This document shows, piece after piece, positions 54,613 through 63,858 of a stretch of 64,000 nucleotides of DNA. The notes below the pieces were generated by a model that had not been told where the DNA came from, searched no databases, and saw only the letters and a list, made by a program, of their open reading frames with translations. Every line of letters begins with the position of its first letter. The stretch's first letter is position 1. Location: contig NZ_JBOEFX010000122.1 of NCBI RefSeq assembly GCF_050633125.1, forward strand, positions 21,540-85,539, read 5' to 3'. The translations under genes were made by a program, and so were the position numbers. The stretch is from Lewinella sp050633125. Its GTDB lineage: Bacteria; Bacteroidota; Bacteroidia; Chitinophagales; Saprospiraceae.

Positions 54613-54620
54613 TACCTTTC
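54613..54620 (+). promoter_or_regulatory. Weak -7 box upstream of the LysM gene
   Basis: TACCTTTC is one base off TAnnTTTG and lies 25 bases before the ATG; TTG near 54589 is at suitable spacing. Confidence 0.4.
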
Positions 54621-54644
54621 GCTGTAAGAAAATACATTTTTTCC

Positions 54645-56657
54645 ATGATGCGCAATAGAATCCCATTACTACTCGGTCTTTTTATGGCCTTGAGTATCTC
54701 CCTGACTGCCGCTCAGGTCTTTATCCTTTTTGATCCTGCTTGTATGGATCGCCTTGAGTATGATATGAGCAGGCCAGATGGTAAAGGTGACTACCTCGTT
54801 TATCACGTTAACATTCGCTCTGGCGAAAAACTTATCCTAGAGGTCGGTGAAGAAAGCTCTCGTGAGCAAAACTACCTCCCCGAACCCTATTTGTATTGCA
54901 ATAGCGGAGGCTTTGACCAAAGTCTTATGCGCCGAATCAACGCAAATATTGACGAAGTCTACCTTGTTTATCCTAAAAGTGACAAGAAATTCACTATTTC
55001 CAGGGTAGCTGTAGCTGCTTACTATTCCAAGAATGGCAGTGTACTTAGCTACGATTCTCCTAAGTATCGTTTCCGTTTTGACACCGAGTTTGGTACCATT
55101 GGAGAAAATATCGCAATTAACAACCCAGGTGCTAAAGTCTATTTCGAAGGCCGACTGGAAAATGACTGTACAGGATCTTACTTATTCCGCCAGCTTTCTC
55201 CACAATCAGCTTATCCTCTGACAGACTTAGTTGTTACACCAGAATTAGGCATTGTAGAAGAACGGAGTGGAGCCAATGCTTCAGCTGCCGCGAATAACAC
55301 GATTGTTCTCAATAAGGTAAATGGCCGTTCTGCCGATCGCTACATTCAGGAAGTATGTGGCACGGAGCCTGGATCACAGAAGGCGGTGATCGGCGCACAG
55401 CAAGGTGCTGCAAATACTGTTACAAACTATAATGCCAGCAACTCTCGGATTAATCCTCCAGGCAACCTGCCTTCAGGAGCGATTCTTCCCACAGGAAACG
55501 TTGTTAATACACCTCGCAATGTGGTTGCCAATACGAACCAACCTACAACTAGTATTATGACAGAAACCACGCCAAGTACCAACGGGCCCTCTACCCATAC
55601 CGTGGCTTCTGGCGAAACCCTATATGGTATTTCCCGCAAGTACAATGTAGATGTCGCAGAAATAAAGGCATGGAACAACCTTAGTTCAAATACCATTCGT
55701 CGTGGCCAAGTATTGCAGGTTGCTCCTGCTACCAGTAATACTGCTCCTGAGTTAGTCAGCCGTGGTTTTGTAAACAACACCAGTCAGCCAACTACCCTAT
55801 CTGGCGGTCTTGTACCTTATGATCAAAGCAATACCCAGCGGATCATGACGGACAATCAGAACATGCATATTGTTAAACCAGGAGAAACCGTTGCCTCCAT
55901 TGCTTTGGAATACGGATATACCAGCAAGAAATTCCGCGACATCAATGAGCTTGGCCCTAATGACTATGTAAAAGTAGGTCAGCGTTTGAAGACCACAGAT
56001 TGTGATTGCGCTACTACGACCACTAACCGAGCAGTAGTTCCAAACCAAACATCAACGACTACAACGCCAAATAGTTACAATGCAACTGGTGGCCGTATAG
56101 CACCTTCTACTGACCTTGTAGCACGTACTCCAGCAGCTAGTTCGAATGTTATCAATCCAGGTAGTTCTCAGGTGGTTGTAAGAAATAGCGGAGGGTTGAC
56201 AAGCTACTCTCCTCCTACGGTACCTGTCACAACTACTAGTCGTAGCGCTACAAGCAATTACAATGCTATCCCTAACTCTTACAATGCACCGGCAGCTAAC
56301 CGTTCGATGTCAGCACTAGAGGAAAAAGGTAGTTCTCCTCGGGCTATTGGCAATACCACTGACTTCGGCAATCCTGTGGCTCCTGCAAGCACGAACAGAA
56401 CAGCAACGCCGTCTTCTTACGGTAGCCCTTATCCATCACCTAATACGCCTATCAGTTACGATGCAGTACGTACTTCGCGGCCAGACGAATACTACCAGCC
56501 TGCCAGCACTCAACGACGGATTCACGTGGTAGCTTCAGGCGAGAGTCTTTATGGTATAGCCCGTAGATACGGCACGACACCAGAGCAACTTCGTAGACTT
56601 AATAACTTGGGACCGAGCGATCCTATTATTGAATATCAGAATCTTTACATCGAGTAG
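54645..56657 (+). CDS. Secreted triple-LysM protein with unique N-terminal domain
   Basis: 670 residues. Signal peptide 1-23 (LTAAQ), then an uncharacterised beta domain to about 210 that includes conserved Cys residues. Three LysM domains follow: about 316-358 (THTVASGETLYGISRKYNVD), 405-448 (MHIVKPGETVASIALEYG) and 624-670 (IHVVASGESLYGIARRYG). They are separated by low-complexity Asn/Thr/Ser/Pro linkers with repeated PNSYNA motifs. LysM domains bind peptidoglycan or GlcNAc glycans, so this is a periplasmic wall-binding protein. Confidence 0.88.
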   Translation: MMRNRIPLLLGLFMALSISLTAAQVFILFDPACMDRLEYDMSRPDGKGDYLVYHVNIRSGEKLILEVGEESSREQNYLPEPYLYCNSGGFDQSLMRRINANIDEVYLVYPKSDKKFTISRVAVAAYYSKNGSVLSYDSPKYRFRFDTEFGTIGENIAINNPGAKVYFEGRLENDCTGSYLFRQLSPQSAYPLTDLVVTPELGIVEERSGANASAAANNTIVLNKVNGRSADRYIQEVCGTEPGSQKAVIGAQQGAANTVTNYNASNSRINPPGNLPSGAILPTGNVVNTPRNVVANTNQPTTSIMTETTPSTNGPSTHTVASGETLYGISRKYNVDVAEIKAWNNLSSNTIRRGQVLQVAPATSNTAPELVSRGFVNNTSQPTTLSGGLVPYDQSNTQRIMTDNQNMHIVKPGETVASIALEYGYTSKKFRDINELGPNDYVKVGQRLKTTDCDCATTTTNRAVVPNQTSTTTTPNSYNATGGRIAPSTDLVARTPAASSNVINPGSSQVVVRNSGGLTSYSPPTVPVTTTSRSATSNYNAIPNSYNAPAANRSMSALEEKGSSPRAIGNTTDFGNPVAPASTNRTATPSSYGSPYPSPNTPISYDAVRTSRPDEYYQPASTQRRIHVVASGESLYGIARRYGTTPEQLRRLNNLGPSDPIIEYQNLYIE

Positions 56658-56679
56658 CCTTAGTAGCTATTCCGACCTA

Positions 56680-56723
56680 AAAGAAAGGGATTTCCGGTAG
56701 CGCTGGAAGTCCCTTTCTTTTTT
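56680..56723 (+). terminator. Intrinsic terminator of the LysM gene
   Basis: AAAGAAAGGGA (56680-56690) pairs with TCCCTTTCTTT (56710-56720) with an inner TTCC/GGAA stem, then T3. The -7 box of the next gene overlaps the end. Confidence 0.85.
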
Positions 56724-56730
56724 ACCTTTG
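56723..56730 (+). promoter_or_regulatory. -7 box upstream of the CNNM-type gene
   Basis: TACCTTTG 27 bases before the ATG at 56758, directly after the terminator hairpin. Confidence 0.55.
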
Positions 56731-56757
56731 CAATTCAAAATAAGCTAAAAAACAACT

Positions 56758-57859
56758 ATGATACTGCTGTTAATCTATGCTGGCTTAGCGATTATCTTCT
56801 CCTTCTTCTGTTCTATTTGGGAAGCGGTGCTATTGAGTATACCAGATTCTTATGCAGAAGCGCAAGCTGCAACTGGTACGGCAAATGGCAAACTACTCAA
56901 GGATATAAAAAAGGATAGAGATCAACATATCTCTGCAATTCTCTCGTTAAATACTGTAGCACACACAGTTGGTGCGATTCTAGTAGGAAAGCAGGCTGAA
57001 GCCTATTATGGCACCGGGGGCTTCAGTTTTTTTGGTTTATTTGATGTTCCATTTACGGGACTAATAGCTGCATTGATGACCTTAGGTGTACTTATCCTTT
57101 CGGAAATTATCCCTAAAACCTTGGGAGCCAACAACTGGAAAACCTTCTCTATTTTCACAGCTAAAAGCCTGAAAATCGTCACCTTCCTGATGACGCCACT
57201 CGTGTGGATGAGTGACTTTGTTACAAAAAAAATGAAAGGTAAAGGGCATGGGACAGAGATCAGTAGAGAAGAACTTGCTGCGATGGCCCAAATGGGTACT
57301 CGATCAGGTGTTTTTCATGCAGGTGAATCGACAATCATTGATAACTTGATGAGGTTTCATTTGATTGAAACTCGCTCTATTCTAACTCCACGCACCGTCG
57401 TAAAGGCCGCTAATCAGGAAATGACTATCCAGGAATTTTATACCGCTAATCCTGAATTGCCTTTTAGCCGGATTCCAATTTTTGAAGGTTCCAAAGACCA
57501 TATTACTGGCTATGTCCTCAAAGANNATACTAGATCGGTTGGTAAAAAAGGACGGAGAGACCAAGTTAAAGGATATTTCGCGTGCAATAACAGTCGTCAA
57601 GGAAGATCAGACTATCCAATCCGTTTTCAATCATCTTTTGAGTACCAAAGAGCAAATAGCGCTAGTTATTGGGCAATTTGGCGGCATGGCGGGGATCATT
57701 ACCTTCGAAGATGTCATTGAAACACTTCTTGGCCTAGAAATCGTTGACGAACTCGACAATACAGAAGACATGCAGCATCTTGCTCGTCAAAATTGGGAGA
57801 AAAGAGCCCATGATTTAGGCATCCTTAATGCTAAAAGGTCAGAAGAAGACAAGCAATAA
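56758..57859 (+). CDS. CNNM/CorC-family (DUF21-CBS) membrane protein, interrupted by NN
   Basis: About 366 residues when joined. DUF21 membrane domain with four helices (about 1-165: LLLIYAGLAIIFSFFCSIWEA, LSEIIPKTLGANNW), then EISREELAAMAQMGTRSGVF and two CBS domains (LTPRTVVKAANQEMTIQEFY; ITVVKEDQTIQSVFNHLL, GIITFEDVIETLLGLEIVDE). The frame changes at NN (57525-57526), where family sequence GYVLKD-x-IL is expected; a true length of one or four bases restores the frame. Such proteins are linked to Mg or divalent cation transport. Confidence 0.9.
57525..57526. other. Two-base assembly gap (NN) with apparent frameshift
   Basis: Both sides encode continuous CBS-domain sequence in different frames, so the gap length is wrong by one base modulo three. 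Most likely an assembly artefact. Confidence 0.9.
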
Positions 57860-57869
57860 TTTACCAGAC

Positions 57870-58814
57870 TTATTCTTGCTGAAAATCAAGGTAGAGAATC
57901 CGCTTATCTACTTTTCCTGGAAGTGGACCAAAATGCTGTAGCTTAATTTCTGCCATGCGTCGGCCTGCAAGTGCACATTGGTACAGGTTATATCCATCAA
58001 TGTATGCACAAAGGAAACCTGACCAAAAGGCATCGCCAGCCCCCGTTGTATCTACCACCTCAATCGGGCGAGATGGAACAAAATGCTGGCCTTCCTCGCT
58101 ACTGACAAAGCAACCTTTTTCTCCCAGGGTAATACAGACTGTTTTGGCGCCAAGCCCATGCAAAAAGGATGCAGCGCTTGCAGGTTTATCAATAGGGTGT
58201 CCATATAATCGCTCCCAATCCACATCACTAAACTTCACCATTGCACCGTAGCTACAGTAGGTGGCTACAATTTCTTGCGCTTCGGCCTGATCTGGCCAAA
58301 TTTTAGCAGCATAGTTGGCATCAATACTCAGCTGCCCTCCTGCTGCGGCGACTTTACTGGCCGCGTTTAAGATCGTTGTACGTGCGGGGTCTTTACTCAA
58401 GGCGAAACAGGTGGTATGGAATACTTTCACTGCCTCAAGCAAATCATCAGGTAGTTGCTTCTTAGAGATTTGGCAATCCGCCAGGCGATAAGCTTCAAAA
58501 TTGGAGACCTGTTGAGATTTTGTTACCAAAACCAACGTCGTAGGATAAGGAACTTGATGAACGCCAGAAGTATCCAACGATAAATTATTCACAAATTTCT
58601 GCAAATAATCTCCCATGTCATCTTTACCGATACTGGCGACTAAAGCTGCATGCTGCCCAAGGCGGCTAAGGTTACTAGCCATATTGGCAGGGCTGCCACC
58701 AACAATACGCTCGAAAGAAGTTACATCATCAAATGATTCCGCATAAGAACTACTGATGAGATCAATCAATAACTCGCCTACTGCTAATACGGAAGGGAAA
58801 TTTGTCTGGCTCAT
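57870..58814 (-). CDS. PfkB-family sugar kinase (fructokinase-like)
   Basis: 314 residues. VLAVGELLIDLISS and VGGSPANMASNLSRLG are the N-terminal substrate motifs; VVDTTGAGDAFWSGFL near 255-270 holds the catalytic Asp and anion hole. Best fit is fructokinase, giving fructose 6-phosphate, but ribokinase-family specificity is hard to assign. Convergent with the CNNM-type gene (10 bases) and divergent from the alpha-glucosidase gene, suggesting a small sugar-use locus. Confidence 0.88.
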   Translation of the reverse strand: MSQTNFPSVLAVGELLIDLISSSYAESFDDVTSFERIVGGSPANMASNLSRLGQHAALVASIGKDDMGDYLQKFVNNLSLDTSGVHQVPYPTTLVLVTKSQQVSNFEAYRLADCQISKKQLPDDLLEAVKVFHTTCFALSKDPARTTILNAASKVAAAGGQLSIDANYAAKIWPDQAEAQEIVATYCSYGAMVKFSDVDWERLYGHPIDKPASAASFLHGLGAKTVCITLGEKGCFVSSEEGQHFVPSRPIEVVDTTGAGDAFWSGFLCAYIDGYNLYQCALAGRRMAEIKLQHFGPLPGKVDKRILYLDFQQE

Positions 58815-58918
58815 AGAACTGTTTATATCCTTTAATCTTTACTATTAAAGTCTAGTGATGTGGTGAAAATAGCTACTTTTAGTATTATTGCAAGGCAAAA
58901 TACAGAAGTGCATAGACA

Positions 58919-61444
58919 ATGGCAAGAAAGACTAAAAAACGAGCCCCCTTTGATCCTGCTCCTCATTTGGTAGCTGATACAGCAACGGAAACCAGTCAAC
59001 GGTATCCAGATGTTTTCCAGGTAAAGCAAATCAACAAGGTCATCAAGTACCAAAAGATTGATGATAACACTTTGGAAATCACTACCGAAGGAGAGATAAA
59101 ACTCCGGATTGAATTATGGACAGATACGACTTGGAGGGTTCGATACGCTGTTGAAAAATTTGCTAATCAGCCATCCTATGCACTGCACCCGGATCGAAAT
59201 CCGAAGTCGGTAGACTTTACTGTCAAAGAGGATAAACAACAAATATTTATTATCTCTGCAAGTATAAGTTGTCGCATCCAAAAAAAGGATTGCCGGATAT
59301 CCTTTCACACCAAAGACGGCAAAAAAACGATCCTGGAAGAACAAGAATCCTACCTCCAGCGAGCAACGATCCTAGACGGGACGGATCACCTTCGGGTCAG
59401 CTTTAAAACAGCCAAAGAAGAAGTTTTTTATGGCCTAGGTGATAAAAGCTGGAGTCTTGATTTGCGAGGCCGCTCTTTTGACAATTGGAACAGCGATGCT
59501 TTCGGCTACCACAAAGAAAAAGATCCGCTGTACCGGACAGTACCTTTCTACTACGGCCTGCAAAACGACCAGGCTTATGGCATTTTTTTACACAATACCT
59601 GGCGGACTCACTTTGATTTTGATTCGCAAAAAGACGAAACTGTACGCATGTGGGCAGAAGGAGGAGAAATGGATTATTTCTTCTGCTATGGCCCCGAATT
59701 GAACCAGGTTGCGCAATCCTACCACCAGCTTACTGGCACACCAGAACTACCGCCATTGTGGGCCTTGGGTTTTCACCAATGCCGGTGGAGTTATTATCCG
59801 GAAGCCAGGGTTAGAAAACTAGCGGATACCTTCCGGGAATTGCAAATTCCTTGCGATGCCATCTATCTGGATATTGATTATATGGATGGGTACCGTTGTT
59901 TCACCTGGAACCAGGACTACTTCCCAAAACCAGGGGAAATGATTCGCGACATTGCGGAACAAGGATTCCAAACCGTCGTCATGATTGATCCGGGTATTAG
60001 GGTCGACAAGGATTACCACGTTTACCAACAAGGGGTAGAGAAAGATTATTTCTGCCGAAGGGCTAATGGTGAGCTTATGCGCGGGCCGGTATGGCCTGCC
60101 GACTGTGTATGGCCCGACTACACCCGCGCGGATGTCCGTAAATGGTGGGGCGAGCTATACCGTGAGCTTTATGAAGACAACAGCATCAGCGGTTTTTGGA
60201 ACGACATGAACGAGCCGGCAGTTTTCAAAGTCAACAGCCTCACTTTTCCTGATCATGTGATGCACGACAACGATGGCCATCCAAGCGATCACAAGCCAGT
60301 GCACAACATTTATGGACAGCAAATGTCGCGCGGTACTTATGATGGACTAAAATCTATCAAGCCCGAAAAGCGACCTTTCGTACTCACCAGAGCATCCTTC
60401 TCCGGTGGCCAACGCTATGCGGCCGTCTGGACGGGAGATAACGTAGCGAGCTGGGAGCACCTGGAATTGGCCAACCGCCAGTGCCAACGACTAAGTATTT
60501 CTGGCTTCTCGCTAGTGGGTACCGACATTGGTGGCTTTGTTAATCAGCCGAGTCCGGAATTGCTTATTCGCTGGCTACAGCTTGGTATTTTTCATCCTGT
60601 TTTCCGTGTTCACTCGATGGGCAACAACATTGATGGCGCCGCCGAGGCAGATGCAGATGCCATCAAAGCATCGGAAGCTACCCTGCGCCTGGATCAGGAG
60701 CCTTGGGTTTTTGGAGAACCGTATACCAGCCAGGCACGTAAAGCCATTGAGTTTCGTTACCGGCTCCTCCCCTACCTGTACACCAGTGTTTACCAAAATG
60801 TACAGCAAGGAACACCAGTTTTAAGAAGCCTCGCTTTTGAAGACCAGACGGATAAAAAGGCACAAAAACGAGAAAATGAATTCATGCTTGGCGACCACCT
60901 GCTGGTGAGCCCTGTGGTGAAACCAGGAGTTAAATCTCATAACACTTATCTCCCCAGCGGCGATTGGGTCAACTACTACAATGGAAATCATTACGTAGGA
61001 CCTCGCAATCACCGGCAGTCCGTAAAGGAAGACACCATTCCTTTATATGTACGTGGTGGGGCTATCATCCCTAATTATCCCGTACAACAGTACGTTTACG
61101 AACTAAATATAGAAACCGTGGAACTAAGAGCCTATTACGGAAAAGACAACGTAGAGAGCAGTTTTTACCAGGATGCCGGAGAGGGCTATGAGCATGAGAA
61201 AGGGCAATACCGCCATCATAAATACACGACTTCTTCTGGCAAAAACAGCTTCCTGATAGAACAAAAAATCGAAGGTAAATACGAGGGTGATCTATCGGCT
61301 TTTGAAATCAAGCTATTTGGCCTTCCCTTTGAGCCACAACAACTGTTTATTGACGGTGTCGCGATTCAGGTTATCGATAAAGAAGGAGATGCTTATGTAA
61401 TCGTAGCTCCTTCTGACTTTAAGACGGTGGAGGTGAGTGGGTGA
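58919..61444 (+). CDS. GH31 alpha-glucosidase
   Basis: 841 residues, no signal peptide (starts MARKTKKRAPFDPAPH), so cytoplasmic. The N-terminal beta domain holds EVFYGLGDKSWSLDLRGRSFD; the catalytic barrel holds LGFHQCRWSYYPEARVRKLAD, the nucleophile Asp in GFWNDMNEPAVF (near 428) and the acid/base Asp in AVWTGDNVASWEHL (near 503). The C-terminal beta domains end near 841. It releases glucose from the non-reducing end of alpha-glucans or maltose-type oligosaccharides. Confidence 0.96.
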   Translation: MARKTKKRAPFDPAPHLVADTATETSQRYPDVFQVKQINKVIKYQKIDDNTLEITTEGEIKLRIELWTDTTWRVRYAVEKFANQPSYALHPDRNPKSVDFTVKEDKQQIFIISASISCRIQKKDCRISFHTKDGKKTILEEQESYLQRATILDGTDHLRVSFKTAKEEVFYGLGDKSWSLDLRGRSFDNWNSDAFGYHKEKDPLYRTVPFYYGLQNDQAYGIFLHNTWRTHFDFDSQKDETVRMWAEGGEMDYFFCYGPELNQVAQSYHQLTGTPELPPLWALGFHQCRWSYYPEARVRKLADTFRELQIPCDAIYLDIDYMDGYRCFTWNQDYFPKPGEMIRDIAEQGFQTVVMIDPGIRVDKDYHVYQQGVEKDYFCRRANGELMRGPVWPADCVWPDYTRADVRKWWGELYRELYEDNSISGFWNDMNEPAVFKVNSLTFPDHVMHDNDGHPSDHKPVHNIYGQQMSRGTYDGLKSIKPEKRPFVLTRASFSGGQRYAAVWTGDNVASWEHLELANRQCQRLSISGFSLVGTDIGGFVNQPSPELLIRWLQLGIFHPVFRVHSMGNNIDGAAEADADAIKASEATLRLDQEPWVFGEPYTSQARKAIEFRYRLLPYLYTSVYQNVQQGTPVLRSLAFEDQTDKKAQKRENEFMLGDHLLVSPVVKPGVKSHNTYLPSGDWVNYYNGNHYVGPRNHRQSVKEDTIPLYVRGGAIIPNYPVQQYVYELNIETVELRAYYGKDNVESSFYQDAGEGYEHEKGQYRHHKYTTSSGKNSFLIEQKIEGKYEGDLSAFEIKLFGLPFEPQQLFIDGVAIQVIDKEGDAYVIVAPSDFKTVEVSG

Positions 61445-61482
61445 TTTAGGGAATGTGGAGATGTTTTTCATTGCGTATAAAA

Positions 61483-61495
61483 GGAGTTAGGCACC
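61483..61495 (+). repeat. Cassette left boundary (core-site-like)
   Basis: GGAGTTAGGCACC contains GTTAGGC, which fits the integron core GTTRRRY. The part after GTT is complementary to GGTGCCTAAC at 62906-62915, just past the stop of the next gene, as the two ends of an integron cassette are. Confidence 0.55.
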
Positions 61496-61597
61496 ATTAA
61501 AAATTATAAATATTTGAATTATTAAAATGCTTGTATCTTATTGCATTGTATTATTGACACAATTAATGTATCATTATATAGTAAACAATTCAATTAT

Positions 61598-62899
61598 ATG
61601 AAAACAAATCAAATATTTACACCGTCACAGCCCGCTAAAATAACATTCATAGACAGAAGTACCGTCAATGATCAACTAGTAGACGCACTTTACACTCCAG
61701 GAAAGCAAATCGCAGTCTATGGTTATTCAGGAAGTGGGAAAACTACTCTTGTCAGAAACAAATTAGACCAAGTTTATGAGAGGTACATTTACAGTCAGTG
61801 TATGAAAGGTACTACTATTGAGAACCTTTTATTGGATGCATTTGATCAACTTGACCCTTATTATACTAGCGAAAAAAATAACAAAATTTCGAATAGCATC
61901 GGAGGAGATATTAGTGCGAAGTATCTAAATATTTCACTAGCGTTGAAGGCAAATTCAAGTGAGGAAAATTCAGGTAAAAAGGAAAGAATCATTCCTCCCC
62001 AGTTAACTGCTCAAAATTTGGCTAAATTCATTGGAGCGGTAAATGCTTGTTGGGTAATAGATGATTTTCATAAGGTTGAAGATGAAGAAAAAGAGAAGAT
62101 AGCTCAACTGATGAAGCTTTTCAAAGATACTTCTTTTGAATTTCCCGATACTAAGATAATTGTTATTGGTGCTGTTGAGACAGCTCGAGAGATCGTCGAT
62201 TATGATGATGAATTATTCGAAAGACTTGAACAGATTCATGTTCCATTAATGTCTCAAAGGGAACTTTCTGAAATTATTAATAAAGGCTCTTTTTTATTGA
62301 ACATTGAATTTACCAAGGAATTGAAAAACAAGATTGTCTCTTTGTCTGGTAGCCTTGGGGCTGTATGTCATCAGCTTTGTCTAAATATGTGTTTAAGTAA
62401 AGGTATATATGGAAAGCAAAGAAAAAAGATTGTTTTTACAGAAGAAGATTTGAGAGTTGCAGTTGAAAAGTACGTTCATAGTAAATCAGGTACAATGAAG
62501 GGTGTTTTCGATGAGGCAGTAAATGTAGAAAGAACAAGAAAGTATAAAAATAATAAAATTATACTGAAGGCTCTAGTCAATTTAGGAAAAGAGTCTGCTA
62601 GTCATTCTGAGATTCTTTCAAAAATTAGAGAAGTTTATCAGGACTACCCTTCTAGTAATTTGACAACTTATTTAAAGAATCTTTCGGATTCTAAGAACGA
62701 TGACGCAATGTTGTATTTAGATGAAAAATCAAAAGAATATTCGATAAGAAATCCTTTCTTTAAGGTTTATGCCACGATGAGATTTAGTCAGGAGGACGGT
62801 CTAAAAGAAGATGTAAAGATTAGTATAAACAAAAATGTTGTATCAGGTAGTATTTCAGCCGGAGGTAATATTCATATTGGCGATATATCATATGAATAA
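61598..62899 (+). CDS. Orphan P-loop (STAND/AAA-like) ATPase with glycine-rich tail
   Basis: 433 residues from the ATG at 61598. Walker A is GYSGSGKTTLVRNK (near 35-48), Walker B CWVIDDFHKV (near 155-165), and a sensor-like strand IIVIGAVETA follows. Helical lid and winged-helix-like regions run to about 400 (HSEILSKIREVYQDYPSSNL). The last residues (VVSGSISAGGNIHIGD) are a glycine-rich motif seen near the ends of many bacterial conflict-system proteins. Markedly AT-rich and flanked by cassette-like boundaries. A role in phage defence is inference; no effector domain is visible in this protein. Confidence 0.8.
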   Translation: MKTNQIFTPSQPAKITFIDRSTVNDQLVDALYTPGKQIAVYGYSGSGKTTLVRNKLDQVYERYIYSQCMKGTTIENLLLDAFDQLDPYYTSEKNNKISNSIGGDISAKYLNISLALKANSSEENSGKKERIIPPQLTAQNLAKFIGAVNACWVIDDFHKVEDEEKEKIAQLMKLFKDTSFEFPDTKIIVIGAVETAREIVDYDDELFERLEQIHVPLMSQRELSEIINKGSFLLNIEFTKELKNKIVSLSGSLGAVCHQLCLNMCLSKGIYGKQRKKIVFTEEDLRVAVEKYVHSKSGTMKGVFDEAVNVERTRKYKNNKIILKALVNLGKESASHSEILSKIREVYQDYPSSNLTTYLKNLSDSKNDDAMLYLDEKSKEYSIRNPFFKVYATMRFSQEDGLKEDVKISINKNVVSGSISAGGNIHIGDISYE

Positions 62900-62905
62900 G
62901 AATAC

Positions 62906-62976
62906 GGTGCCTAACTTTGCTACTACGTCCATGCTCCGCTTCGCTGCGCACGGCGCAGTAGCCGGAGTTCTATGCC
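62906..62976 (+). repeat. attC-like recombination site
   Basis: R''-like GCCTAAC (62909-62915) and R'-like GTTCTAT (62967-62973) flank an imperfect palindrome: GCTACT (62919-62924) with AGTAGC (62957-62962), and a TGCGC/GCGCA hairpin at 62945-62957. It lies 6 bases after the ATPase stop and 11 before the next ATG. R' departs from GTTRRRY, so the match is to structure rather than strict consensus. Confidence 0.55.
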
Positions 62977-62987
62977 ATTAGGAAGAA

Positions 62988-63854
62988 ATGAAAATCGAAG
63001 ATAAAATAGAATTCAAAGTTGAAAACCATAAGTCGAGAATCACATTTGAAACAACAGGTGGTGGTTCTTGGAAAGTATGGGATAGGTTTATCTCATTGGA
63101 TAAGGAAAAAATGTATCACATCGGTAATGTATGTGGAACTTGTGAATTCTTCTTTATAAAGCAGTCAAAGAGCTTAGAAATTAATTTTAATGAAAAGCAC
63201 CTAATTGAATCACTGAATGATGGGAATCTTGAATTGACAAAATCGACAGTTAGTGAATTGTCTAAGATAATTCCAAACGGAAATTATTTAGTTCTTAACT
63301 CGAGAATTAAACCTGAAATTGTAACCAGTGAAAGCGATAATAACTATTTCAAGAAGGAACAGAGAGAAGCTTGGAGAGATGACTTTGACGAAGAATCTTT
63401 GAAACCAGAAGAAACTGAATACAATAATTATTATCGAGAACCTCTTGAGGATTTTGGAAAAATGAAATATGACCATAAAGAAGCATTTTTTAACTTCTTT
63501 GTTCCACTATACAAGACAAATGAATTAAACGAATCAAGAGTAGAATTTTACAAAGAAAAGATTTCAAAAGGTGAAAAACCAATAGTTGTTTCAATTGGAG
63601 TACTCGATGTTAAGACAAGTGAAGAATATCCTTTGATTAATGGTGAAGAGGTTAATCCTGACTTTGGAACTCATTGGTGTTTGGCAAACTATGTGATTGA
63701 CGGACACCATAAACTAAAAGCTGCAAGTGAATTAAATCAGGAAATTGGTTTGATAACATTTGTTTCAAGAGATGAATCTTGGAAATTGATTGATGATATG
63801 GTGAGTAAATTAACGGGGCAAACAAAGAAGAAATGGCAATTTTGGAAGAATTAA
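62988..63854 (+). CDS. Orphan protein with ParB/sulfiredoxin-like motif
   Basis: 288 residues, no family firmly recognised. Near the N-terminus HIGNVCGTCEFF has a C-x-x-C pair (about 46-49) that could bind metal. The C-terminal third has PIVVSIGVLDV followed by YVIDGHHKLKAASE (about 233-247), resembling the DGHHR motif of the ParB/Srx fold, which uses nucleotides. Rich in Glu, Lys and Asn, and AT-rich like the ATPase gene. Starts 11 bases after the attC-like site. It may be unrelated to the ATPase, since cassettes carry independent genes. Confidence 0.7.
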   Translation: MKIEDKIEFKVENHKSRITFETTGGGSWKVWDRFISLDKEKMYHIGNVCGTCEFFFIKQSKSLEINFNEKHLIESLNDGNLELTKSTVSELSKIIPNGNYLVLNSRIKPEIVTSESDNNYFKKEQREAWRDDFDEESLKPEETEYNNYYREPLEDFGKMKYDHKEAFFNFFVPLYKTNELNESRVEFYKEKISKGEKPIVVSIGVLDVKTSEEYPLINGEEVNPDFGTHWCLANYVIDGHHKLKAASELNQEIGLITFVSRDESWKLIDDMVSKLTGQTKKKWQFWKN

Positions 63855-63858
63855 AAAC

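Noticed and set aside
61541..61597. Upstream TTG start for the ATPase gene
   Set aside because: The ATG at 61598 precedes the first plausible domain sequence; the 19 extra residues do not look like protein of this family.
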